From: Welwitschia mirabilis
Lineage: Eukaryota > Gnetophyta > Gnetopsida > Welwitschiales
NCBI GenBank assembly: GCA_051453625.1
Contig: JBOZIK010000001.1
Location: 98,216,281-98,280,280 of the forward strand
Direction: 5' to 3'
Length of the DNA: 64,000 nucleotides
Below the pieces are notes generated by a model. It was not told the origin of the DNA. It searched no databases and saw nothing but the letters and a program-made list of their open reading frames with translations. A program made the position numbers and the translations under genes. Numbering within the stretch: position 1 is the first letter of the stretch; each line of letters starts with the position of its first letter. Positions 24,041 to 36,079 of the stretch are shown one piece after another.

Positions 24041-27000
24041 AAAATTATTATGTCTTTGAAAAATAGTGCTTAGCCTCAACATCGAATCCCTCCAGTCGAT
24101 CTTCCAGCACTTCATCTTGATTATGATGAGAGGGTTTTACCATCCATCACAAATGAAGCTTCTACATGATGAAGTGCATTTTTTCCTTTTTGTCTTCTTT
24201 CTCTTCTTCCTTTTCATTACAGAGAAAGTATGATGTCCAAGATCTCTAGATCCATTCAAAGTAAAGCTAATGGTAAGAATAAATATATAAAATATGGGGA
24301 AAAAATAGAAATACATACACAGATGTAAAGCTAATGGTAAGAAAAGGGAAAGAATAAAATAAAAATTAATGATGAACATAATAAGATAGATGGATGAATA
24401 TATAAGATCANNNNNNNNNNNNNNNNNNNNNNNNNNNNNNNNNNNNNNNNNNNNNNNNNNNNNNNNNNNNNNNNNNNNNNNNNNNNNNNNNNNNNNNNNN
24501 NNNNNNNNNNNNNNNNNNNNNNNNNNNNNNNNNNNNNNNNNNNNNNNNNNNNNNNNNNNNNNNNNNNNNNNNNNNNNNNNNNNNNNNNNNNNNNNNNNNN
24601 NNNNNNNNNNNNNNNNNNNNNNNNNNNNNNNNNNNNNNNNNNNNNNNNNNNNNNNNNNNNNNNNNNNNNNNNNNNNNNNNNAATATCCAGGAGAGGATTT
24701 TGAAATATTGTCAAAAGGAAAATAAAGTAATGACATGGAAAATAAAAAATTTCATTTTACTATTTATTATCATTTTAGTGTTAGGAAATGCATCGAATTA
24801 GCTATGATAATTTAAATTTCTTGGGTAGTCAACCATACAAATGTATTTTATTTTTTTAAATGATAATACAAATTCTTGAATGTGGTTAGAATAGTAAGAT
24901 AAATAAGATGAAATTTGATTTCATAATAACATGAAACATCTAAAATATAATTAGATACAAATAATTAAGTAAGATAAAATGATAAAAAATCTTAAAATAA
25001 TGTGAAGTATATGAAATCAAAATTATGTTTCTCATAAAATAGTTTGCATGGCCATAGATGATACAAATGTATTAAACCATAAAAATAATCCATATTATGT
25101 GGCACTTACTCTTCAATTCATGGACTTATAATTATTGCATTAACTGACCAATACCCATAAAATATCCATAAAAATTAAATATAGGTGGATTCTTTTGAAA
25201 GAGTATAGCCTAATCTATTAAAAATAGTGATTACTTAATCAAAAGATTTATTACCATTCTATCCTTAGCAAGGAAAATATTAGAAATATTATTTTGAATG
25301 TGAGAAAAGTAATGCATGCATTGTCATTAACAAATTGGTTTCAACATATTATATTGTATTTTAAAAGAGGTGCATCCATTAAGGAGTAATATGTTTAATC
25401 AAATAGAGACTTATCATTAGTCCTATTAATTTAGGAGTTGGCTAAGAAATGCATAGTTATCTACCATTTACATTGATGGCACTAAATCCTGTGGTAATTA
25501 AAATTACAAATAAATGTGCACACTATAGGGCTTGCATTGAGATGTTGAAGCGTATCAATCCTAAACATAATTTAAACCAACTATGTTATGAGCTAATATC
25601 TTCCAATGTCAGATGCATTACTATAATCAAAATAGTTTTAACATAACATGTGTAATTATTAATAGTAAAGTATAATTATCATATAGAGAGATGTTATTAA
25701 TGTGTTACTTGTTTCTCTATTGTGTTATTAATTTAGGATAAAATAGATATTTTATAAATTTTAAAAAATATTGTTCTTTTCAAACTTAAAAATATTATCT
25801 TATGTAACCTAATTCTAGTAAAATCCTCCTTATTGCCTTGTTCAGTTACATGTGTCAATTACGAATAATAAATCTCTTTCTACTCATTCTTATTTTATGT
25901 TAGTACCCCTATTTTTATAGGTTCATAATGAATATTTTAATATAATGGATTAAATATTTGATAAGGTTAAAGACTCTTCTTTTAGACTTTTTGATGGATT
26001 AGATAATGTTGTTATTATAATTATTTCAATAGATTTCTTTTTTACACTTAGTTACTTAATATTTGATTGATAATAAATGTTAGATGTTGTTGAATGTATT
26101 GGTTATTAATCATGTTTCCTTTAGTATGATCTAATGCAATTATAATATGCATAGTATAGCTATAAAATGATGTAGGTTTTAGCACAGTCTTTAATGATTA
26201 TAGTTGTTTTTAGTATACCTTAATATTTGTCAGGTATGTATCCTTAAATATGTATTTTTGTATATGTTCATTCATATAAATTAAATGTTCCAAGTAGTTA
26301 TGATTATCTTATACATACAATAATTTATTAGTAGTGCTTATTCTATGATGCTCAGTAAAAACAATTGGAGATTTAATTAGAGTCCTTTATTCTTAACTTC
26401 AATCATACTAAGTCTGATGAGACTAGTGATTTAATTAGTGGAATACAGGCTATTTCCCTTGGAATTTTATATTTATATATTATTAGATTTATTATGATAT
26501 ATTATAAAAGGAGCAACTAAGAGGTGCCCTACTAAAATGAAGTCTGTGTATGTATGTATATGTATGTGTGTGTGTATCAGTAATGTTTATGCACAACTTT
26601 ACTATAATGACATCTGATTATAATATATTCTCTCCCATTGACACCCACCAGGATTTTATAATGACATATGAGGAGGTCTCTTATGCTTGGTGGTGCTGGA
26701 TTACTAATGGATGATTTTAGCCAAGTGACGAGGGGGTTCACTCTACTCGGATCCCATATATCTAATTTATGTTAATGTACATGTGTATTGTTATCATTCA
26801 TGCATTATAGTTTCTTAATAGTATTAAATGTTGTAACCTCAAGAGTTCTTGATTGGTTGCCTTCTATACTTTTACATATAGCTACTATGCATATGTACAT
26901 ATATTCATAGGTGATATTTATTGATATTAACTTGAGTATGGAGCTATGCATTATTCCTTACATTTTGTCATGTCTAGGATTGCCACATGCCATTCATACA

Positions 27001-27416
27001 GACCACCTTAATCTATTTTATGATTATGCATATTGGTAGAGATTGGAACGAAATCCAAAATAGAATTGCGCGTAGTCTAAATTTCTCTAAATGAGTATTA
27101 CGTAAGCGTGGTTGCTTAGTTGTTAATGCAACCAACCACTTAACTACAACCTACACACTTCTTATGTATGCTCTTAATTGATATTTCTATTTATCCTTAA
27201 GATCAATTATGATATCACATAGGTGATCTATCATCATATAGTTCACTTGATATGAAACCTGTGAGTAACTAAGAGATAAGCCTTTCAGTCATAACCTAAA
27301 TTATTCTATTGTAGTGTTTAATATTGTTATGTAAATTGATGCAATATAATGTAATAAATTTAATTTATTAAAAAAATTTATGCTTTTAGATTCAACCTAA
27401 AAATTGGGTCATGACA
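24041..27416. mobile_element. Inserted sequence splitting the D integrase, probably LTR-type
   Basis: The sequence separates two halves of one integrase gene. Its right end, 27406-27416, reads GGGTCATGACA, a common ending of plant gypsy LTRs, followed by GTTAT. No coding domain was found in it. It includes a 271-base gap (24411-24681), a short (TG)n/TATG stretch near 26550-26577, and a small possible hairpin near 27109-27145 (GTGGTTG with CAACCAC). The left boundary and target-site duplication are not resolved. Confidence 0.45.
24411..24681. other. Assembly gap, 271 N
   Basis: A run of unknown bases. Confidence 0.98.
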
Positions 27417-27419
27417 GTT

Positions 27420-28250
27420 ATAACATATATCAACTAGTGAAATACAAACTTTTTTGCCCATAAGTTCATAAGGCAAAAAACCAAGAGAATTATGCCAAGT
27501 AGTACGATAAGTCCAAATAACATCATTAAGCTTAGAATCATAAAATTTCTTATTAATGAAAATAATTTTTGAAAGTATTTTCTTTATTTCTCTATTTACA
27601 TTTTCAGCTTGACCATTGGTTTGTGGATGATAAGCACAAGCTATTCCATGTTAAATTCCAATAGATAATAGAAGTCTTCTAAAAAGATGATTTATAAAAT
27701 GAGTTTCTCAATCACTAATGATAATTCTAATAAAACCAAAACGTTGAAAAATATGAGTTCTAATAAAATTGCAAATAGTTCAGGCATCATTTGTAAAAGT
27801 AGGAATAACTTCAACTCATTTATTAATATAATTAACAACCCCTAAAATGTAATTCTTATCATTAGAAGGTGGTTTAATAGGGTCTATAAAATTAATTCCC
27901 TAATAACCAAAAGGTTTACGTTTAAGAATAGGTTTAAGGGGCATATCATGAGAATGAATAAGGCTACTACAACATTGATAAGCATCACACCTTTTAAAAA
28001 AAACAAAAAAGTCTTGAAAAAGACTAGGCCAATAAAAACAAAGTGAATAATTTTCATTATTTCTTTAATCTACTAAAATTACCTTTATAAACATTACCGT
28101 GACAAAGATAAAGGATGTCTAATTTTTCTATTCAGGCATAAATTTTCTTATGATTTGGTCTTTACACGTATAATAAAGATAGAGCTCTATCCATTCATAA
28201 TTACCTATTCTATGGAAAAAGGATTTTCTTTGATGATGACTCTAATGTGG
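27420..28250 (-). pseudogene. Integrase N-terminal and core part of element D
   Basis: On the minus strand the frame shows a zinc-finger end (CDAYQCCSSL, about 27980), the first core strand VNYINKWVEVIPTF (about 27815-27850) and, after FIRTHIFQRFGFIRIIISD, a stop and ETHFINHLF. It then reads AYHPQTNGQAE (about 27605-27640), followed by NREIKKILSK and WTYRTTWHNSLGFLPYELM. The first catalytic Asp is replaced by Asn (VNYI), while the Asp in IISD is kept. It breaks off at 27417, and the rest of the integrase is at 23380-23824. Confidence 0.9.
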
Positions 28251-28279
28251 TGGTGTTTTTATGGTAATAAGATAATTAA

Positions 28280-28640
28280 CTATGTTAGCATACCAAGGAG
28301 GAGGAGGAGTTGAAGATGTAGCAAAAAGTTTTTATCCAAAAAAGAATCATCAATCAAAAGATCATCAAGAGGAGAAGAAAGAACTGACAAATGATTTGCT
28401 ACACTATTATGTTTTCCTGCTCTATCAATGATTGTAAGATTAAATTCTTGCATGAGGAGGATCCATCTAATGAGTTTAGCACTAGAATATTTCTTGGTCA
28501 TAAGGTATCTAATAACTACATGATCAGTATAAACATTCATATGAAAGTATAAAAGATAGTATCTAAGATTATCAAGGCAAACGATTATGGCTAACATTTC
28601 TTTCTCAGTAGTAGTGTAATTTAATTAACTTTAGATAAAC
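28280..28640 (-). pseudogene. RNase H of element D
   Basis: The minus-strand frame 28280-28597 reads LDNLRYYLLYFHMNVYTDHV, then LIRWILLMQEFNLTIIDRAG and NSVANHLSVL. This is the Ty3/gypsy RNase H with its TDH and ADHLS-type boxes, the latter altered to ANHLS. It removes the RNA template strand during reverse transcription in an active element. It sits between RT and integrase, as in all Ty3/gypsy elements. This part is open for 105 codons, unusually long for this window. Confidence 0.9.
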
Positions 28641-28649
28641 TTTTACTAT

Positions 28650-29480
28650 GATAAGCTATAACTTTAAAATCATTTCATACTTTTATCTAAGAACACCACT
28701 CACAGTAATATTACTAGAATCACACATTAATTCAAAATCTTTATTCCAATTGGGTCTCATTACAATAGGTGCAGAAGAGATTTTTTCTTTAAGTGTTTCA
28801 AAAGCAAGCTAAAATATTTTCTTCATTCAAAGTTATCTTGTTTTTCAAGTAATGAGTAAAGGGGTTTACAAATCATAGAGCATAATCCTAAATAAGATAA
28901 TAATAAAAATCACAATAACTAATAAAAAATCAAAATTGTTTTTCATTTGTTGAAGGAGTTATATTCTTAATGATACTTACTTTTTCAGAGTCCATCCTAA
29001 TTCCTTTACTAGAAATGTAGTGACTTAAGACAATTCCATTATCAACAGGAAAGAAGCTCTTCTCCCAACTCTAATTCAATCATTCTCAATGCATTTATTA
29101 AGAACTTTCTCTAACCTTTCTAAGATTTGTTCAAAGTTTTTACCAAACATTAAGAAGTAATCCATAAAAATTTCAATTCAATTCTTTAACATATCAGAAA
29201 AGATATCCATAATTACACATTGAAAAATTCCTATGGCACAACAAATTCTAAAAAACATGTGTCTAAAGGTAAATGATTCAAAAGATAAAGTGAAAGTTAT
29301 TTTTGCTTAATCCTCACTAGCTATACAAACCTGAGTATAACCACTATACCAATTAAGAAAGCAATAAAAGACATGTCCTTAGATTATATCAAGTATTTGA
29401 TCAAGAAAAGGTAAAGGACAATGGTCTTTCTTTTTTCCTTCATTTAACTTCCTAAAATTAATGTAAATTCTTCACTTCCC
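28650..29480 (-). pseudogene. Reverse transcriptase of element D
   Basis: Minus-strand frames show WRIYINFRKLN and KKDHCPLPFLDQIL (about 29400-29480), GHVFYCFLNWYSGYTQV (about 29330-29380), AIGIFQCVIMDIFSDML and EIFMDYFLMFGKNFEQIL (about 29135-29180). Then comes FFPVDNGIVLSHYISSKGIR. The order and wording fit Athila-type RT. The catalytic Asp-Asp pair is now Asp-Tyr (FMDY), and several stops are present, so it cannot be active. Confidence 0.9.
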
Positions 29481-30173
29481 ATCTTTCTTAGGCGCTAACA
29501 TCAAAGGGCTAACCCAGTCACTATCAGATATGGTATAAATAATTTTTAACACCCATTAATTTAATAATTTTATCTTTTACAACTTGTTTAAGGGCTAGAT
29601 TTAGTTTACATTGGGTTGCCTAAAAATTTTTGCATTATTCTCAAGGTCGATTTTATATTGAATAATGGAAGTTAGAATGGTTGTTAAATCTTTATGGGTC
29701 TAAGTAAATGCATTAACCTTAGAATTCAAAAGTGATATTAAAATAGATTCTTATTAAGAGGAAAGATTCTCATTTATTATCAATGGTTTATTCTGATTAT
29801 TACATAGAAAGATATATTTCAGTCCATTGGGTAAAGGTTGTAAATTTAAATTTAGATTTTTAGTTTTTATTAATTTTTTCTCAAAGTTAATTGTCATCTC
29901 AGACCATTGTCTGGACGACAAGAATGGAGGCCTCCCTTATAATATGAAATCTCAGTTATTTCCAAATGTTAGACTTCTTCATATATTATAGTTTCAGTTT
30001 CTCCATTCTTTAGATCAAAATAATCAGTTCCTAAATGTTTATGGTTGAGTTCATTATGATTAAAAGCTTTTAAATTTTCTACTTTAAGTAAATCATCATA
30101 CAATGTAGGCTTATGAAGCATTAAGCATCTTTCTTTAAGTGAACGATGCTGTAAAAATTAATGTTGGCTTAAT

Positions 30174-30913
30174 TTATTCCTCTATATTCCACTCATCACG
30201 TAGAAATTTTTCAATGGCATTGAAAATTCTAATGGTAAACTTTTTATTTTCTAAGTGACACTTCATCATTCTAGTTCTTGTATTAATAATATAATGGGCT
30301 ACTATACAAAATGCTTTACCTAGAAGTAGTGGATAACCCCCATTATGCTCAAATTCAATTACAACCATATCTATTAGATAGAATGCTTTCGTAGTTTAGC
30401 TCACTAAATCTTTTATTACTCTTAAAGGTTTCTTCACTAATGTATCTACTAATTCTAAGATAATACATCTAAGCTCAATTATGCTTTCTAAACCAAGTCT
30501 CTGAAAAATGTGTAAAGGCATAATGTTAACACTTGCTTCTATATTGATTAAGGCTTTTTTAATTCTTTTATTTTCTTCTAAAGTAATCCTAACCATTGTT
30601 GCCTCAGAATCCTTAAATTTTAGACTTTTTTTCCAAAACTAAGTTGATTATAGACTCAGCTAGGAAGACTTTACTAAGTATGGTTTATTTTTGTTTCTTT
30701 CTAATTAGGTCTTTCTATAACTTAGAATATTTAGGATTTTCTTACAAGAGTTTTCAAAATGATAAATTTATGCTTACATCTTATATTAAGGATTTAAGAT
30801 GATTATCGAAGGTAGGATTGGTATTTAATTTATTAAGCTAAGGAGTAGCACGGTTCTTTTCTTTATCTTGAGAAGAATTTTTCTTATTAATCTTATCACT
30901 TAAAGGAGAAGGA
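30174..30913 (-). pseudogene. Protease and gag 3' end of element D (left of copia B)
   Basis: On the minus strand, 30396-30596 reads ALINIEASVNIMPLHIFQRL, the aspartic protease region; the family active site Asp-x-Gly-Ala-Ser is changed to Asn-Ile-Glu-Ala-Ser. The segment 30174-30368 reads GYPLLLGKAFCIVAHYIINT, the second protease block. Upstream (30600-30913), frames with INLSF and NPKYSKL match the linker between gag and protease. The reading is cut at 30913 by copia B and resumes at 41703. Confidence 0.8.
30909..30913. other. Target-site duplication of copia B, left copy (AAGGA)
   Basis: AAGGA lies directly before the 5' LTR of B and again directly after its 3' LTR at 41703-41707. Five bases is the usual size for these elements. 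Confidence 0.65.
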
Positions 30914-32291
30914 TGTTGAATTATTATTTGCTAATTGATGTCAAATCAATTTTTTCTATGTAGTGCATTTTTTGTATTTTGTGTATAAAATATTGATCAC
31001 TTATAGGTCAGAAGCTGAAGCTATGATTATCACATTTTGATCCTAAAACCTGTCAAGTTTTGTTATCCTCTTGAGGGGTCGACTAGACTTCTAAGGGGTC
31101 AACTGCACCTGGAACAAACTCTTAGAAATGAACTAAATCTAAAGGGGTCGACTGAATATCTGAGGGGTTGGCTAGACTTGTGAACCTGAGAACTCGTACT
31201 ACTAAATCGATTGTTAAGAGGTCGACCAGATATCTAAGGGATCGACTGAACTTGAGCACTATACACCTGATACTCCTAGTTGATCATTAAGGGGTCGATT
31301 GGACATTTGAGAGGTCGAATGGATCTAAGAACTAAGCATCAATGCTTTACACCTAATCAATAAGGGGTCGACCAAATTCTTAAGGGGTCGACTGGACTTG
31401 ATGTAAAAAAACTGAGATGGATTTTATTAGGGCCAAGTAGACGATGGGATAGATATGTGAGCAACTAGATGAGTGGTCAATCGAACATGAAGCCGTAAGA
31501 AACTGGGATGACCAAAACATTCATCCGATTGACTTATTTAAGTGAGGGCATGAGGAGGGATCAATCAGATGTTTGAGGGGTCGACCATCCAAAACAGAAC
31601 CACAAATTTTATATCCATTATGTAACTATTTTATGGCCATTGAAAGTGCATTTTCTTTGTAATAACCCTAAAAGACTTCCATTATAAATAGCCAAGAGTT
31701 CAATCACCATTACACCTTTTACTAAACTATTAAATCTTAGTGATAAATCATTGTACTCTTTTGACATTGCATTCCTAACCAAAGACGGACCAATGTCTGT
31801 TGTATTTTTGCATATGAGATTAGATTTATAGCACTCTAATTTTTTTAGATTATATCATCTTCAGGTGAAATGCTCTATTATTCTCATTGAGCCAAAGATC
31901 GAGTCATACCTATGTACTTTGGCATAGTACCATTACTTCCATGCTTTCTTGCAAAAAGATTGAGACTGAGCCTTTAGAAAAAGTCCATTTGTAAAGGTTA
32001 TAAGTAAACCTGTAATACCTGGAAGAGGTTAATGGAGATCCAGATCAAGCTTGGATAGAAGCTAATCATCGAGAGTAAAGTAAGGAATTTTCTTGAATTA
32101 TTATAAAACTTGTGTGCATATGATCGATATTTTTGTGCTTTTTGTTGTTTTTGTTTTCCAGAATACTTTCATTATGCACAGGTTTTTTAGTGTTTTTTTT
32201 CAAGCAAAGCATTTTTGTTTGAATATTATTCATTAAATTTTTAGAATCCTATTCACCCCCACTCCGCCCCTCTAAGGTTCTCGATCCTATA
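30914..32291 (+). repeat. 5' LTR of copia element B
   Basis: It starts TGTTGAATTATTATTTGC and ends about CTCGATCCTATA, directly before the primer-binding site. Between 31075 and 31590 about a dozen variants of AGGGGTCGACTGGAC occur. The 3' LTR at 40354 matches throughout except for the last 70 or so bases. Confidence 0.9.
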
Positions 32292-32293
32292 AT

Positions 32294-32305
32294 TGGTATC
32301 AGAGC
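32294..32305 (+). other. Primer-binding site of copia B (tRNA-Met)
   Basis: TGGTATCAGAGC exactly matches the plant copia primer-binding site complementary to the 3' end of initiator tRNA-Met, two to three bases after the LTR. Confidence 0.93.
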
Positions 32306-32357
32306 TAAGTTAAGTCCCTTTTAATATTTTAACTAATCTAGACTCTAGAACCCGAAA

Positions 32358-33285
32358 ATAAGTAATCCCTCTAGTGGTTTTTCCACTAGTCATTTACCTA
32401 TGTTTGATGGGTCAAATTATGCTTATTGGAAAGCATGAATGAGAATCTTCCTTAGATCCTTAGATGCAAATATTGAAGAGGTTATTTATAAGGGATATAT
32501 TGTGCTTACATTAGCAAAGACCAATGCAAATGATAATATCATTTTAGTATTAAAAACTCAAGACCAATGAACTATCACTCATAGAGTCAAAGCCATCATA
32601 GATGCTCATGCTCTTAATGCTATATTTTATGCAATTTGTGCAGATGAATTTAAATGCATTGTAAATTATGAACATGCAAAGGAAGCATGGGATATTCTTG
32701 AAGTCACTCATGAAGGAACATCCATAGTCAAGCAAACCAAGCTCCAAATTCTTATCTCTAAATTTGAAGACATTCATATGGATGAGGAGAATACTTTATA
32801 GAAGTTCTTTGCTAAACTTACCAACATCATCAATTTTATGACAAGCATAGGTGAACGACTGGATAAAGCAAAAGTAGTCAAAAAAGTATTGAGATCCCTT
32901 ATAAAGAGATTTAAATCAAAATTTATAGCAATCAAGGAAAACAAGAATATCAACATTATGGCACTATAAGAGCTTAAAGGTGATTTGCAAAGATATAAAT
33001 TAAAATTTTCTAAAGATGGAAAGAAAGGTATTACTTTGAAGTGTGTGCAGGAAGAGTACAGGTCAAAGAAATCAAATGAAGATTTAGATGATAATGAAGT
33101 TACTCTCCTAGCAAGAAGGTTAAAGAAATTTTTAAACAAAAGGAAAAACAAAGATGAGCCAAGTAAAAGCGCAAGATGAGAACACCCAAAGTACATGAAG
33201 GAGCAAGACAAAGAAAAGAGATTCAATGCTACACTTGTAAAGGCTTTGCACATATACCAAATGAATGCCCAAACAATTAAAAAAA
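32358..33285 (+). pseudogene. gag of copia element B
   Basis: The frame begins with ATA where a start codon is expected (ISNPSSGFST), then HLPMFDGSNYAYWKA. A stop (TGA) follows at a position where the family has Arg. Later come YEHAKEAWDILEVTHEGTS, KQTKLQILISKFEDI and VKKVLRSLIKRFKSKFIAI. A complete zinc knuckle, CYTCKGFAHIPNEC (33227-33268), fits C-x2-C-x4-H-x4-C; a frame change lies before it. The domain layout is UBN2-type gag, which forms the virus-like particle and packages RNA in active relatives. At least four stops are present. Confidence 0.88.
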
Positions 33286-33504
33286 TCACATAAAATCAAA
33301 GACACCTTCATTTGTTGCAATATGGGATAATATGGATGAGGATGATGACATTAGTTTAGGTCAAGAATCAAATGGAAACAAAAGACTATTTTTGATGGCG
33401 ATTGTGCCTCCACTACAGAGCTTACCGAGCACATCGAAGCCTGATGATTTGGATGTGATTAATAAAGAATAGGATAAGCTTAAGATACTTATCAAGAACT
33501 ATAC

Positions 33505-33696
33505 TTGGAATGTGAAAATTTGGCAAATAGAATAAATGATCTAAACAAGATTGTAAAGTCTCTCACCAAAGAAAAGGAGGAAATGGAATCGAAGTATAAA
33601 AAGATCAAATCTGAAAATTCTAATCTCATTTTATTGGTAAAAGATTTATTTCATTTTGTTAATAAATTTTCTAGTGGTTTATTTAAATTGGAATAG
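33505..33696 (+). pseudogene. gag C-terminal coiled-coil segment (element B)
   Basis: A 63-codon open part rich in Lys, Glu and Leu, with NDLNKIVKSLTKEKEEMESK, likely coiled coil. Such a segment lies between the zinc knuckle and protease in SIRE-type elements. A diverged second copy of the same sequence lies near 34915-35100. Confidence 0.7.
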
Positions 33697-33989
33697 TTGC
33701 TTGAAATTTGAAAACCAGGTTATGATAAGTCAGGTAGTAGCTTCATCTCCCAAAAATCACAAATTCAGCAAAATCAAATGACTTGACAAAATAAATTCAT
33801 TTCTAAAGTTACTTGCCATTTCTATGGTAAGTTAGATCATACAAAACTGTTTTGCAATGCTAGAAAGTTATTCTATTTTCAAATCCAATTAGTTCCTTTT
33901 CTTTTAAATTTATTCTAAAAGTAGGTATACCACATAAGTCTAAAAGGACAAAGTGGATGAAAGCTAATGATTTGAAAAATCTCTTAATT

Positions 33990-34489
33990 CAGACAGCTTT
34001 CAAAGTCTGAAATGGTAGTAGCTAGTATTTTGACAATGGATGCTTCAGACACAGGACAGACACTAAATCCATATTCAAATAGTTAAGTAACTTTGATGGA
34101 GAAGAAGTTATTTTTGGTGAAAATGGAAGAGCAAAAATTGAAGGTATCAAAAGCATCAGTGGAGGTAACTTTTCTAGAATTAATAAAGTTTTATATGTTA
34201 ATGGTTTAAAGCATAATTTACTGACTATTAGTAAAATATGTGATAAAAGTCATAACGTACTTTTTGATAAGTCTAAATGTGAAATTTTTCATGGCAAATC
34301 AAATAATGTTATCCTTAGAGAAAATAGAATAGATGATGTTTATAGCATATATCAATCATTTTCCCCATGTTATTTTTCTCATGTTGCTTAAGAAGAGCTT
34401 TGCATAAATGATTAGGTCATATTAATTACGATCAACTAAAAACGATTATACCTAAAAACATCGTAAAAGGTATTCCTAAAATAAATGTA
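33990..34489 (+). pseudogene. Protease end and pre-integrase, copy 1 (element B)
   Basis: The frame has YFDNGCFRH near 34025-34055, the protease active-site region with Asn in place of the usual Ser after Asp. It continues with NFDGEEVIFGENGRAKIEG and VLYVNGLKHNLLTISKICD. It runs into the gap at 34490. A second copy of this region is at 35410-35880. Confidence 0.8.
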
Positions 34490-34589
34490 NNNNNNNNNNN
34501 NNNNNNNNNNNNNNNNNNNNNNNNNNNNNNNNNNNNNNNNNNNNNNNNNNNNNNNNNNNNNNNNNNNNNNNNNNNNNNNNNNNNNNNNN
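34490..34589. other. Assembly gap, 100 N, at a duplication junction
   Basis: The gap lies exactly between the two copies of a 1.28-kb gag-to-pre-integrase segment. Confidence 0.98.
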
Positions 34590-35890
34590 CAAAGTACAGA
34601 AAGAAGTAAGATAAATAAAAAGAAAGCCAATGTTATACTTACAAAGGCTTTGAACATATGGCAAATGAGTGCTTAAACAATAAAATAGATTATAGAAAAT
34701 CAAAGACATTTTCATTTCTTACAATATGGGATAATGTAGATGAGAATGATAATAGCAGTTTAGGTCAAGGATCAAATGAAGACATAAGACTGTCTTTCAT
34801 GGTGATTATGCCTCCACTACAAAACTTGCCTAGCACATCAGGGCCTGATCATTTGGATATGATTGATGAAGAATAGGGTGAGCTAAAAGATACTTGTCAA
34901 GAATTATACTTAAAATGTGAAAAGTAAGTAAGGATGATAAATAATCTAAACAAGATTATATAGTTTCTCATTAAACAAAAGGAAGAAATGAAATCAAAGT
35001 ATAAAAAGATCAAATCTAAATATTTTGATCTCATTTTACAAGTAAAAGATTTATCTCATTTTATTAATAAATTTTCTAGTGGTTCATCTAAATTGGAATA
35101 GTTACTTGGAATTTAGAAACTAGCTTATGATAAGTCACGTATTGGCTTCATCTCCCAAAAATCACAAAGTTAGTAAAATTAGGTAACTTAGTAAAATAAA
35201 TTCATTTTAAAAGTTACTTGTCATTTCTATGATCAGTTAGGTCATTTAAAACTATTTTAAAATGCTAGAAAGTTAATGTTATTTTCAAATTTAATTAGTT
35301 CTTTTCCTTTTAAATTTATTCTAAAAGGATGTGTACCACACAAGTCTAAAAGGACTACATGAATAAAAGCTAATGATTTAAAAAGTCTCTTAATTTAGAT
35401 AGATTTCAAGGTTTCAAATGGCAGTAGTTGGAATTTGGACAGTGGATGCTCAAGACACATATTCAAATAATTGAAAAACTTTGATGAAGGTGAAGTCACT
35501 TTTGGCAATAAAAGAAGAGCAAAAATTAAAGGTATTGGAAGTATCAGTGAAGGCAACTTATCTAGAATTAAAAAGTTTTATATGTTAATAGTTTAAAGCA
35601 TAATTTACTGAGTATTAGCCAAATTTGTAATAAAGGTCATAAGATAGTTTTTAATAAGTTTAAATGTGAAATTTTACATGAAAAATCAAATAATGTTATC
35701 CTTAGGGAAAATAGAATAGACAATGTTTATAGCATAAATTAATCGTTTTCCCCTTGTTATTTTTCTCATGTTAATCAAGAAGAGCTTTGGCATAAACAAT
35801 TAGATCATGTTAACTATGATTAATTAAAAATGATTATTTGTAAAAACATTTTGAACATTATTCCTAAAATAAATATAGAAAAATAGGATT
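34590..35890 (+). pseudogene. Second copy of gag 3' end, protease and pre-integrase (element B)
   Basis: This segment repeats 33190-34489. The zinc-knuckle region (about 34635-34680), the stretch with LPSTSGPDHLDMIDEE (34810-34876), the coiled coil and the protease all recur in the same order. Roughly 15% of bases differ by eye. The protease site here reads LDSGCSRH (about 35438-35460), closer to the family than copy 1. It continues directly into the integrase at 36080, so it is probably the copy that belongs to the following pol. Confidence 0.8.
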
Positions 35891-36079
35891 TATGTAGCAA
35901 AACAGGCTCACTTGTTCTATTTCTGAGGTGTGGGGTCTTACCTGAGTGAGAGCTGCATTGAGAAATTGCTCAACATGATCAACCTTTCTCGATGGAATAA
36001 TAGATAAGATATAATATATGTATGTACTCTAGGTAAAAATGAAAAAAAAACTTGTATGCCAAAAAGAAAAACAAATAAG

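Noticed and set aside
32774-33289. A 171-codon open frame on the minus strand
   Set aside because: It lies antisense to the recognisable gag of copia B and has no domain of its own. Low stop density on the opposite strand of an A-rich gene explains it.
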